A stretch of 64,000 nt of DNA from Trypanosoma brucei gambiense DAL972 (Eukaryota; Euglenozoa; Kinetoplastea; Trypanosomatida; Trypanosomatidae). Each line of letters begins with the position of its first letter. The stretch's first letter is position 1. This document shows, one piece after another, positions 38,003 to 48,300 of the stretch. The translations under genes were made by a program, and so were the position numbers. Location of the stretch: assembly GCF_000210295.1 (NCBI RefSeq), contig NC_026743.1:1240001-1304000 (forward strand). The letters run 5' to 3'. The notes beneath the pieces were generated by a model. The model was not told where the DNA came from, searched no databases, and saw only the letters and a list, made by a program, of their open reading frames with translations.

Positions 38003-38035
38003 ATGACTTTCATTAGTGTGCCTGTGTTTAGTTGA
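38003..38035 (+). promoter_or_regulatory. Ten-codon upstream open reading frame in the KREN3 leader
   Basis: An ATG at 38003, 4 nt after the predicted acceptor, opens a frame of ten codons ending in TGA at 38033-38035. No other ATG occurs before the KREN3 start at 38198. It could reduce translation if the predicted acceptor is used, though initiation so close to the spliced leader cap is uncertain. Confidence 0.35.
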
Positions 38036-38197
38036 GTCTGACGACTGCGCCCTTCATTACTGAAGGGTAACCCTGATTGCTGTTGTGTGCGTGTGTGCAT
38101 TGTGGTGTAGGGAAGAGTAGGAAGGAAAGCGATCGTTTGCGCCCTGTAGATTTGTACAGCACGTTGAACTGTTGAGCTTTGTGAAATTCGCCAATTT

Positions 38198-39988
38198 ATG
38201 CGGAACTCGCTCATTCAGCATACGCGAAACCTGTCAGCGACAAAGCAAATCACGGGGATTGTCTGCGACCACGTGGATGTCTTCACTTGGGGCCACTCCC
38301 CTCCTGAACAGCACGGCAATAAGTTTTCCTCAGGGAAAGCAACAGCACCATTCTACAATGCGGGCCAAAGGCGCTGCACACTCTGTGATGACCGTCTAGA
38401 AACTTCCTTCTCTGCTCACTGCGGCTATGTGGGGCATGTGGCGCGAGTGGGTATACTGGAGCGTGCAATGGAAATACTACAAAAGGGGGAAAAACGTGCG
38501 GCGAATGGAAAGAGTGGTGGTTTAGGTGGAAAAATAACAGATTTAGATGAAAGCATTAAGGCACTTGTGGGCACCTGGTGGTCTCGATTAAATGATACAA
38601 AGCGGGAACCGGCACTCGACTACAAGCGCATACCATCACTCAGCGCATCTACGACGAAAAAGCGATTGTGGCGTATGCGTTTCCTGCTGCAGTATTTGCG
38701 TGATAGAGGTATTATCCGCTACAGTTTGACTCCGGCAAAGGTAGCTGGCGCGGGAGGTAACGCGTTTGTACGATCTGCCCGTTTCGAGAGAAGTGAGATG
38801 ATTGGAGATAACATTGTAAAAGTTGTGGTCCCTGACCGCTTAGTTCGGCTCTTCCCTGCGGATGAGGGCGGTGTGACATATAAATTGGCTTCTATTCAAC
38901 AACTGCTTGACAGTAATGAGGGATTATTGGAAATATACGACTATCTTGGCCTCAACAACATCATCGGCGTGAGGCTTCCAAACAACAAGACGAAGTCAGA
39001 CGTTGTGGAGGCTTTGTTTGGTGAACTGCAGACATTTCTTTGGGCAAGCGAGTTGTCCTGTGGGTCGTGCCAGTACCCCGCATTTCCTACTGCTGAGCAC
39101 CGTTATGTGCGCGCGTTAGTTGATCACTTATTGAATGAGCTTACGCATATGGTTATTATGTGGCGTGTTGAGAGCACCCTCGAGAACTCTAAGGAATATC
39201 TTGCCAAGTACCTTCTACAGGGCGCACGTCAAAATGGTAGTTTTTCTACTAGTGCTAGTGGTGCTACAATCGTAAAGGAGGTGGATTGTGACCGTTCCCG
39301 CTACGCTGTCTTGCCGCTGCTTTTGACGTTTCCTTACTCGACATCATCTGCCAATAAATCAGCGGGAGGAAAGCAGCCACCGCTTCAATCTTCGAGTTTG
39401 GCTGCAGCGAAAAGTGTGCAGGAAAGAGGGACGCCGCGGATGTTGTTTACCTCACCAGTAGCTGTGCCAGCCGCTTTACATTCGCATTACAACCCACCCC
39501 TTCGTATTGTGCGAACCATTAAGGATTATCAGCGTGAGATTTTAACGGTACTCGAAGAGGAGGAAGTTGTGTCTGCATTAATCCCTTGTACAGATTCTTC
39601 GTGGGGGATGAAAGAGGGATATATGAATTCGCGGGAAACTGGGAGGAGGAAACCGCCACATGGGCAGATCCGCGCCCCATGGCACGAGTTGGCACTGGAA
39701 AAATATCCAAGATGGCGGTGTGACACTGAAGAAGCGGTGGTACGCCAAGCCTTGGAGCTTCGACTCATGCAGCGGAAGGTTTACACCAAAGAGACCAATT
39801 GGAGGGCATTAACTACCGCCATGGCTCAACGTCTCCTTCCGAATTCCCCATTGGAAGTAGATCCGGTAGGTGTACGACCTGTTAGACAAACCGGAAGGTT
39901 GCTGTTGACTTTTGAAGGGACTACTGAGCGTAGGGCGGCACTCGCTACTAGCATGTGTTTTCCGTCGCTAGCACAATCGGCCGGCTGA
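38198..39988 (+). CDS. KREN3: Mitochondrial RNA-editing endonuclease KREN3
   Basis: The protein has 596 residues, about 67 kDa. KREN endonucleases cut pre-edited mitochondrial mRNAs inside the editosome; KREN3 is known for COII mRNA with its cis-acting guide. The N-terminus (MRNSLIQHTRNLSATKQ) is basic and hydroxylated with no acids, as in mitochondrial presequences. A U1-like zinc finger follows, with Cys 60, Cys 63, His 74 and His 80. Residues about 225-345 carry a divergent RNase III domain: E245..D248-Y-L-G for the signature helix, and D268-x-x-E271 in DVVEALFGEL for the second acidic pair. The C-terminal part should hold the double-stranded-RNA-binding-like region. Zinc finger plus RNase III limits the choice to KREN1-3 or the KREPB family. 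The acidic pair and the locus position recalled for KREN3 favour an active enzyme. Confidence 0.82.
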   Translation: MRNSLIQHTRNLSATKQITGIVCDHVDVFTWGHSPPEQHGNKFSSGKATAPFYNAGQRRCTLCDDRLETSFSAHCGYVGHVARVGILERAMEILQKGEKRAANGKSGGLGGKITDLDESIKALVGTWWSRLNDTKREPALDYKRIPSLSASTTKKRLWRMRFLLQYLRDRGIIRYSLTPAKVAGAGGNAFVRSARFERSEMIGDNIVKVVVPDRLVRLFPADEGGVTYKLASIQQLLDSNEGLLEIYDYLGLNNIIGVRLPNNKTKSDVVEALFGELQTFLWASELSCGSCQYPAFPTAEHRYVRALVDHLLNELTHMVIMWRVESTLENSKEYLAKYLLQGARQNGSFSTSASGATIVKEVDCDRSRYAVLPLLLTFPYSTSSANKSAGGKQPPLQSSSLAAAKSVQERGTPRMLFTSPVAVPAALHSHYNPPLRIVRTIKDYQREILTVLEEEEVVSALIPCTDSSWGMKEGYMNSRETGRRKPPHGQIRAPWHELALEKYPRWRCDTEEAVVRQALELRLMQRKVYTKETNWRALTTAMAQRLLPNSPLEVDPVGVRPVRQTGRLLLTFEGTTERRAALATSMCFPSLAQSAG

Positions 39989-40848
39989 ATCGTCATTGGA
40001 GGTTTGCTTATACCTGCGCTTTGGCTTCTTTCTGCGAAATACTTTCACCGGTGCGCTTTTGGCTTCGGTTTTTCCTCTTTGTGGAGTGACGGCATTTGTT
40101 AACGAGCTGTGTTTGCCCTGCACCGAGCATTAAATCTATAGACTCGCCAGAGTTGCGCGTACAGGGGAGTTGCTTAACTGTCAATTTAGTTACTGGATCC
40201 CCTAAACTGAATTGTTTGGCGCTCCGCACGTTTTGTCACGCATAGGTGGTTATGGCGGTTCGTTGCTCGTGAAAATTTCACCTCTGTGAAGGAAAACTTG
40301 TGGAACCACCGCTCTGCCTGAAAGATGCCACATTCTCCTCCCTGTGGATGATCAGTGATTGAATTGTAGATATTGAAAGCATCTATATGGCTTTATTGCG
40401 AGCGGAGTGCTCTGAAGAGGGTTGTGACCGGTGGGGCAAGCGGCGCCCTGTTCAGGTAACATTCCTTGTTACTTTTCCCTATCATGTCGTGGACTTGCTG
40501 GGCTGCTCGTTGTTCTTTTTTTGTTGTTCCGAAGTGTGAGAAAGGAGGATAGTGGGAAACCATTTAGCAAGACTTCTTGTCGTATTCCGATGGCTGCGGT
40601 GATGGTCCACGGGGGGCCGCTTGTTGGTGTGAGCGGTGGTATACCACTGTCGTGTTTTATTATTTAAGTGGTTTCTCTTTGTTTTCGTTTGACTTGGCTC
40701 CTTTTTTTTTTTTTTTAGGACGCCTCACTTTTTAAGTGGAGGATGTCGTATCCACTAACCCTTCCCCGCTGATCTCAGTTTCGCTGTTCATCACTTTCTG
40801 TTTCACATCCAATACTTCTTGTACTCATAATAAAGGCACCTAGACGTA
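39989..40848 (+). other. Intergenic region, KREN3 to RPS18
   Basis: About 860 nt holds a T-run of about 16 at 40701-40716 followed by AG. The remainder is unremarkable KREN3 3' UTR. Confidence 0.6.
40699..40718 (+). promoter_or_regulatory. Candidate spliced-leader acceptor for RPS18 copy 1
   Basis: A nearly pure T tract runs directly into AG at 40717-40718. It predicts a 130-nt 5' UTR; AGs nearer the ATG are possible alternatives. Confidence 0.5.
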
Positions 40849-41310
40849 ATGTCTTTAACCCTCCAGAGCGAAAGCTTCCAGCACATTGTGCGTCTCCTCA
40901 ACACGAACGTTGAGGGCAAACGCAAGGTCCCCTTTGCACTACGGATGGTGAAAGGTATTGGTATCCGTTTCGCATACATGGTCTGCAAAAAGGCTGGTGT
41001 TGATGTTGAGCGCCGTGCTGGTACGCTGTCACCTGAGGAACTTGAGAAAATCTCTGAGGTGATCGCCGATCCCGCGAAGTTCAAAATCCCCGAGTGGTTC
41101 CTGAATCGTCAGCGCGACCCTAAAACTGGAAAGACGGAGCACCTGACTAGCTCGATGGTGGATACACGCTTGCGTGAGGACCTGGAACGGCTGAGGAAGA
41201 TCCGTGCGCACCGTGGTGTTCGTCACGCCTATGGTCTGCGCGTTCGTGGTCAGCATACTTGCACGTCTGGCCGCCGTGGTAAGACTGTCGGTGTGTCCCG
41301 CACCAAGTAG
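40849..41310 (+). CDS. RPS18: 40S ribosomal protein S18 (uS13), copy 1
   Basis: The 153-residue protein of the S13/uS13 family sits in the head of the 40S subunit and contacts 5S/L11-side bridges and P-site tRNA. The conserved signature is visible: the helix-turn-helix region around [18 protein letters not shown], and the C-terminal motif [23 protein letters not shown]. Length and both termini match eukaryotic RPS18. The encoded protein is identical to copy 2, 720 nt downstream. In the coding region I see only one difference, a synonymous Gln codon near the start (CAG here, CAA there). Confidence 0.97.
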   Translation: MSLTLQSESFQHIVRLLNTNVEGKRKVPFALRMVKGIGIRFAYMVCKKAGVDVERRAGTLSPEELEKISEVIADPAKFKIPEWFLNRQRDPKTGKTEHLTSSMVDTRLREDLERLRKIRAHRGVRHAYGLRVRGQHTCTSGRRGKTVGVSRTK

Positions 41311-41489
41311 GCGTAGGAACTCCACCTTAGGAAAGGCTGCCAAGAAAACTGCCGTGTTTCATATTATTTCTTTTCTTTTTTACTGAATTTTAAACATGTG
41401 CGGTACCGCGACGCCACCGCTGGCTTTTTGCTAACGTAGTACACTATTCGGAAATATATTTAATGCTTGACCCCTGTTATACCACGCTT

Positions 41490-41556
41490 GTTCATTCGTT
41501 TCCGCCTTTTCCTCATTTTTGTTACTACTATATCTAACAACTATAATAACTTTAAG
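41490..41556 (+). promoter_or_regulatory. Candidate spliced-leader acceptor for RPS18 copy 2
   Basis: A T/C-rich tract (41490-41531) is followed by AG at 41555-41556 and again at 41558-41559. The leader would be only 9-12 nt, typical of the very short leaders of ribosomal protein genes. Confidence 0.5.
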
Positions 41557-41568
41557 CAGGCAAACATA

Positions 41569-42030
41569 ATGTCTTTAACCCTCCAAAGCGAAAGCTTCCA
41601 GCACATTGTGCGTCTCCTCAACACGAACGTTGAGGGCAAACGCAAGGTCCCCTTTGCACTACGGATGGTGAAAGGTATTGGTATCCGTTTCGCATACATG
41701 GTCTGCAAAAAGGCTGGTGTTGATGTTGAGCGCCGTGCTGGTACGCTGTCACCTGAGGAACTTGAGAAAATCTCTGAGGTGATCGCCGATCCCGCGAAGT
41801 TCAAAATCCCCGAGTGGTTCCTGAATCGTCAGCGCGACCCTAAAACTGGAAAGACGGAGCACCTGACTAGCTCGATGGTGGATACACGCTTGCGTGAGGA
41901 CCTGGAACGGCTGAGGAAGATCCGTGCGCACCGTGGTGTTCGTCACGCCTATGGTCTGCGCGTTCGTGGTCAGCATACTTGCACGTCTGGCCGCCGTGGT
42001 AAGACTGTCGGTGTGTCCCGCACCAAGTAG
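41569..42030 (+). CDS. RPS18: 40S ribosomal protein S18 (uS13), copy 2
   Basis: This 153-residue duplicate encodes the same protein as copy 1. The open frame extends upstream to a TTG at 41467, but no ATG lies there and the acceptor falls inside that extension, so the ATG at 41569 is the start. Identity with copy 1 begins about 2 nt before the ATG and continues 16 nt past the stop, after which the flanks differ. The two copies therefore have distinct 5' and 3' UTRs and could be regulated separately. Confidence 0.97.
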   Translation: MSLTLQSESFQHIVRLLNTNVEGKRKVPFALRMVKGIGIRFAYMVCKKAGVDVERRAGTLSPEELEKISEVIADPAKFKIPEWFLNRQRDPKTGKTEHLTSSMVDTRLREDLERLRKIRAHRGVRHAYGLRVRGQHTCTSGRRGKTVGVSRTK

Positions 42031-42204
42031 GCGTAGGAACTCCACCATAGGAGGTATTGTTTGTCATGCTTTTATTCGTGGTTGTTGTCTCTTTTTTGTG
42101 TTTTCATGACTTGGTTTAATTTGTTGTAGGAACCACCTCGTCAGTATCTGGTGGAAGACCCCATGTATCACATTGTCTACCGTTGGTTTTATCACTTTAA
42201 AAAT

Positions 42205-42276
42205 CTCTTTCATTTTCTATCACCCCTCGGTTTGACATAATCGCTGCGGACTATTCTTATTGTTCGCGCGGTGAAG
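42205..42276 (+). promoter_or_regulatory. Candidate spliced-leader acceptor for the dynein heavy chain
   Basis: A T/C tract at 42205-42232 is followed by the first AG at 42275-42276, giving a 56-nt leader. The site coincides with the GTG that begins the longest open frame, which rules out that upstream extension. Confidence 0.5.
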
Positions 42277-42332
42277 TGTGTCAACGTTGTGTTTCTGTAG
42301 TATTACGTTGTGAGGAATTGTATTCCCCGATA

Positions 42333-45300
42333 ATGTCTATTTCCTACAAAGAGCTTATTGCTCTTCGTCGTGCACATTTGGCTCGCCAAGGGCAAAACGC
42401 ACCGTTATCTCCAGGTCGGTCTGAGTTGCAGGCTTCACAGGTAGGCGCCTCCTCTGAGACCGCAGTGGTTAGGGTGGATGATGTTTCTCCTCAACTAGAA
42501 ATCGAGGGAAGACCCCAAGAGACACTTCCGGAGTGGTTAGTGGATGAGCAGCAACCAACTGTTGGGCTTAGTCATCTTCCATGGTCCCAGTCAGTGGAGG
42601 GAAGATACACGACCGAGGAGGAGGTCCCCCGGGCCGAAGAACCAAAGGTCATGGTTCCTCACGAAACCATTAAGGGTGATTTGCCACGGATGGAAGTGAT
42701 GAGACGCTGGCGGCGGAGGTACGACAAATATTCTCTCCTGGAATTGCTCAAGGAAAAAAACGTCGTTGCCGACGGTAGGTTTTCTTGGGAAGAATCCGAA
42801 GCCAACCAGTCACTTCTTCCTCTTCACGTTTTTGACAACGTAAGTTACGAGGAACTTTCACCGAGTGATTGGATGAGCAAGAGGGATGAGACGGGTGGTG
42901 TCGTATGTTTAGCTTTACCTGACGCCAATGTATGTTCGTGGGTTCGGGGGTGGGTGACGGGATGGGACGAAGAGACCAACGTGTTGACTGTGCGCCTGTG
43001 TGACGCGGGTGCCGCCACGGGTGACCCCAAACAAACAAAAGGGACCGTTGTGCGGCTTCACCGCTTGTATGTGTGTTTTAATGCAGAGAACCCGGAAAAC
43101 TTTGCGGAACGGTTTGCGGGGGCGTACCGCATGCGAAATCTGCTGAAAAGTGTCCTTAGGCAGCAAACATTTGTCGATGCCATTCCAACAGATGAATTTC
43201 AGACGGTGGACCCGTACGCACTAGAACGTGTGCATCAGTTGTGTTTGAATACGCCGAAACTCCTCCAAAAACAAGATTTGCTGCAGGTGACCAAGGTTCT
43301 AAACGATGTACGATCGGACTACTCCCATGTAATGAACCGCGAGCTATTGAACCATACAGTGAAAAACGGCGCGCTCCAAGAGCTTCTGGGAGGTGCGGAA
43401 CTTCCAGTTGATAGGCCACATGTCCAAGTGCAGAAATGCGGCGTGCACGAGCTTCGTCACAATTGCTTCCGAAGTATCGTGAGTTCTTTTCTATCCAACT
43501 CAATTACTGCCCGAAGTGAAATCGCTATTGCCATTTTGCAGCGTGTGCGCGAGGGTAATGAAGTCTTGATGGCTAGGAGAGTATTCCGAACGAGCAAGGT
43601 CCCAGATGAACAGGTTACACTTACTTTGAATGCGTTCGAGGATGTACAGGTTACGTCTGTGCGGGAAAATGCTCAGTTTGTGCGCGAAAAGTGGATTCCC
43701 GGCATTACTGAATTTATCAAACGCATATGCTCTGACTGCGATGAGAATGAGGATGTAACACTGAAGGTACGCGAGTGTGACTACGAGACATGCAAAGTGC
43801 GTGGCCTCATGAACACCATCACACTACAAATGGAAGATACCTTGCGCTGGGTGCTGACGAACGCACTTTCAGAGTTTGCGTCCTTTGTAGAGGAGTGTGC
43901 GAAGTACACTGTAAAGGTGCACAGCATGTTTGATGTTGAGGTTGTACCTCATCCAGACTTGAAACGCGCAAGGATTGTGCCACTCTTCAAGGTTTCTCTC
44001 GTAGATGGCGAAGAACGGAATTTGGTGTGGAGCTCATCAATTTCTGACTTCTTATCGATGCTTACGGAAGTTGTCTACCGATGTCTAGCGTTACATACCG
44101 GTGCTCGTTCGGTGGAGCGGCGCCTGTTTACCTTCCTCTTTGACAGCCACACGGCGTTTCTTTCTTCCCTGCACGACGATGATCCAGCGTGCACGTCGTG
44201 CTTGCGCAGGCTGACGGAAGCTGTTGAACGGGCTGGAAAACCTTTGGATGAATACATCGCGACCTTCGGTGACGTTCAAGAACTGATTGCACTTGATGTA
44301 AAGCAATACATAGAGGATTTCAAGCAAAAGTTCCCCACGACGAAAGGTGTGGAGGAAGAGATTCTGCGATATAACCAAAAGCAAAAGGATGTGTCCGAGA
44401 TGATACCCCGTCAGAAGGACCTCGGTCTTTTTCAGGTTGACTGCACAGATTTGAAAAAGCGGCTCACATGGAAGTGTAATCAAGTTGTCAACTCTATTTT
44501 GGATGTGATGCTTAATCGTGCAAACACCAAGGCTACGTTTGTGATTAATTCCTTCCAGGAGCTTCGCGACACCCTTGTTAAACCGACTCGGACACCTGAG
44601 GAGGTCGTAGACCGCCAGGACTTCATCAAGGCAATTCCGGAGAAGGTTTTTGACCTTCAGGCTGTGATTAGTGAAATTCAGCAGGTTTATGCCATCCTAG
44701 ATACATTCCATGTCCCGTTTAGTGAAGAAGACTTCAACAAGAAGTGGACAGCGATAGCATGGCCAGCACGTCTCGATGATGACATCATTCAGAGACAAGT
44801 CGATCTCGAGCAGACGAAGCGTAGTCTTACCCTCAACTTGCGGAAGTCACAAGAGGCGTTTAGTGAGAAGGTGGTGCAGTTGCAACATACGGTGGCCTCA
44901 TTCAACCGTCGCTCCAATGTGAACAAAATGAATGAGATTGTAGGGGATGTCAACAACATATTGGAAAACATCAGACAACTTTTGGAGACAGCAAACGAAT
45001 TCAACACGCACGAGAACCTCTTACTTCTGGAGAAGACAGATTACACGATGGTACGGGATCTCCAGTCCGACTTCGAACCGTATGCCTCGTTGTGGCTCAC
45101 CGTGCACGATTGGAACGTTGCCTTGCGTGAGTGGCAGGCTCGACCATTTCCTGAGATCGATGCAGAGGCCATGGAGAAGCGAGTAATGAACAATTATCAC
45201 ACAATATCAAGATGCTGCGTGGATCCAAAACTCACCGAACTACTAACTGAAATCGCGAAGAAGACGAAGGCGAAGATAGAGGAATTCCAACCCATATTGC

Positions 45301-48300
45301 CTTTCGTTAAGTTTCTCCGCACCGAGGGCATGAAGGATAGACATTGGGACCAAATCTCCAAAGAGATTGGCCGCGATATCCGCCCGGGAAAGACAATCAT
45401 GACGATTAGTGATGTAAAACCTCTGATGACGGTTGAGTATGAAGAAATTTTGCTCCGTATATCGGAGGTGGCGTCCCGCGAGTACCAGATAGAGACTTCA
45501 CTGAGGAAGATGAAGGAGGAGTGGGAAAAGATATCTTTCGACGTCCAGCCGTACAAGAGCACAGGGTGTTATCTCGTCACGAAGGATGCGGTGGACACGA
45601 TACAAGAGGTGTTGGACGACCAAATGCTTATCACCCAATCCCTTGGCTTCTCACCTTTTAAGAAAATGTTCGAAGCGGACATTGCAGCCTGGGAAGCGTC
45701 CCTTAAGCGGGTGCAGTGCGTAATGGATGAGTGGCTTATTTGTCAAAAGGCGTGGCTGTACCTAGAACCAATTTTCCAGTCGGAGGACATCACACGCCAA
45801 CTGCCTAGGGAGACGGAGCGCTTCAAGAAGGTTAACGGGAACTGGCATTACCTCACCAATGAGGCCCATGAGAAAAAACTAGTGTTAGATTTCTGCGCAA
45901 TACCTGACAGTTTGAGTAAATTCAAGGATAATAATGATGAACTGGAGCTAATTCAGCGCGGGTTAAACCAGTACCTTGCAAGCAAGAGGAGTGCATTCGC
46001 TCGGTTCTACTTTCTTTCGGATGATGAACTGCTTACGATCCTTTCCGAGGCTCGTGATCCAAGGAAGATACAGCCTCATTTCCGCAAATTGTTTGAGAAC
46101 ATCATGGAGATTGATATGCGTGACCCTGGAAACGAAATGTTCGGTATGTACTCGCAGATGCGCGAGTACGTGCCTTTCGACCAGGGTATTCTTCCCCGTA
46201 GAAACATTGAGAATTGGCTCAGTGAGATCGAACACATGATGCGGATTTCGATTCGCTCTCAACTGTCAAAGGGCGTGAAGGACTGTGCCGAAAAGGGTCG
46301 TCAGAATCTTATTCTCAATGCTCCTGGCCAAGTTGCTATCGCTGTAAGTCAAATCATGTGGACAGCGAGCTGTGAGAGCAGTATCAAGGAGCATGGGTCT
46401 TTGGAACCCTATATGCCGAAGGCAAGGGAAAATCTAATGAGTCTTGTGGAAACGGTACGGCAACCTCTCTCTACGTTGCAACGTGTGAACATTAGTGGTC
46501 TCATCACTATTGAAGTTCATGCAAAGGATATTGTGGAGAAGTTAACCGAGGATAAAGTAGATAGCATTTACGCATTTGAATGGATTTCTCAACTTCGCTC
46601 GTACTGGGAAAACAATGACTGCTATTTGCGTCAAGTTGAGGCGCAGTTTCAATATGGTGGTGAGTACCTTGGCAACAGCACCCGTCTTGTCGTGACGCCA
46701 CTTACTGACCGTATCTACCTGACGCTCACTGGGGCCATGCATATGTTCCTTGGTGGTGCACCTGCAGGTCCAGCTGGAACAGGTAAAACAGAAACTGTGA
46801 AAGATCTTGCCAAAGCGGTCGCAAAGCAGTGCGTCGTGTTTAACTGCCAGGAAGGTATGACGTACGCATCGATGGGTAAATTTTTTAAGGGTTTGGCACA
46901 AGCGGGTGCATGGGCGTGTTTCGATGAATTTAACCGTATTGACGTAGAAGTGCTCTCCGTTGTGGCGCAGCAGGTTTCAACGCTTCAAGAAGCCTCTCGG
47001 TCGAAGCAGTTTCGAATTCCCTTCGAGGGGACAGAAATTATTGTTGATCCCTCGTATTCTGTGTTCATCACGATGAATCCAGGTTACGCTGGACGTACGG
47101 AGCTTCCAGATAACCTGAAAGTTCTGTTCCGCCCCGTTGCGTGTATGGTACCGGACTATGCTATGATCGCCGAAATTCGTCTATTCTCCTTTGGATACTC
47201 CAACTCTCGTACATTGGCCCAGAAAATGGTTGCGACATTCCGGTTGAGTTCTGAGCAGCTTTCATCTCAAGATCACTACGATTTTGGTATGCGTGCTGTG
47301 AACACTGTCATTTCGGCTGCTGGGCTAATGAAGCGCGAGTGCCCCGATGAAGAGGAAGATGTCCTGCTACTCCGGGCGCTGCACGATTCCAATGCACCTA
47401 AATTTTTGGACGAGGATCTCCTTTTGTTCTCTGGCATTATCTCCGATTTGTTTCCCGGTGTCGAGCTTCCGACGCGCGATTATGGTTCTTTGCTCTCGAC
47501 TCTAAAAGAGAAAGCTGTAACCTTCCGCGTTGAACCTACGGACATGTTCCTCAAGAAGTGCATACAACTCTATGAGATGAACATTCTTCGGCACGGCCAA
47601 ATGCTGGTTGGACCAACAATGGGTGGGAAGACATCTGCTTCTCGCGTTCTGCAGGCCGCAATGACAAAGCTTCGAGTGGAACTAAATGAGGAACGGTACG
47701 CCCAGGTTTGCATACATGCTCTGAATCCGAAGTCTATTACGATGGCCCAACTCTATGGTGGCTTTGACGATGCCACTGGTGAATGGCGCGACGGGCTCAT
47801 CGGTGAACTTTTTCGGATAGCCGCTCGGGACACAACGGACACCAAGCAGTGGATTTATTTTGATGGGCCAGTGGATGCCCTGTGGATTGAATCAATGAAT
47901 ACCGTGCTAGACGACAACAAGAAACTTTGTCTGATATCTGGTGAGATTATTGCCATGACACCGTACATGAGTTGCTGGTTTGAAGTGGAGGATCTGGCTG
48001 TTGCGTCTCCCGCTACTGTGTCTCGCGCCGGTATGATTTACATGGAACCTTTGGGGTGTATTGGTGTAGATGCCTTCATCAAGACATGGAAGGATTACCG
48101 CCTTCCCTCGAGCATGGAGCCGTACAAGGATGAGTTGGAGAAACTATGCTCTGAACTCTTTCCCCTTCTTATTGAATTTGTGCAGCAGCAGGTGGTGGAA
48201 TACTGCCCTTCCGTGTGGCCCAATCTTTTGATTTCATGCTTTAACATATATGAGGTGCTTTTGGAACCCTTTACACCCACGCGAATCGCAGAGGTACCGG

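Larger units (their letters stand above)
36108..38197 (+). other. 2.1 kb intergenic region, AMPK alpha to KREN3
   Basis: It holds T-runs (36157-36175, 36359-36373, 36782-36793, 37711-37725), a GT-rich repeat (37086-37113), an (AT)n tract (37394-37412) and the acceptor at 37982-37999. It is probably a long AMPK alpha 3' UTR plus the KREN3 leader. No tRNA or coding sequence is found. Confidence 0.6.
40847..42046 (+). repeat. Tandem duplication of the RPS18 coding unit
   Basis: Segments 40847-41326 and 41567-42046 are in exact 720-nt register with one mismatch that I can find. The boundaries lie almost exactly at the start codon and just past the stop codon, with unrelated flanks. This is the pattern of recurrent gene conversion limited to the coding sequence. 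Confidence 0.9.

Noticed and set aside
41467..41568. Upstream extension of RPS18 copy 2 from a TTG
   Set aside because: It has no ATG and contains the acceptor; copy 1 lacks any matching sequence.
42276..42332. Upstream extension of the dynein frame beginning with GTG
   Set aside because: There is no ATG in the extension and the acceptor AG lies at its first codon, so the ATG at 42333 is the start.
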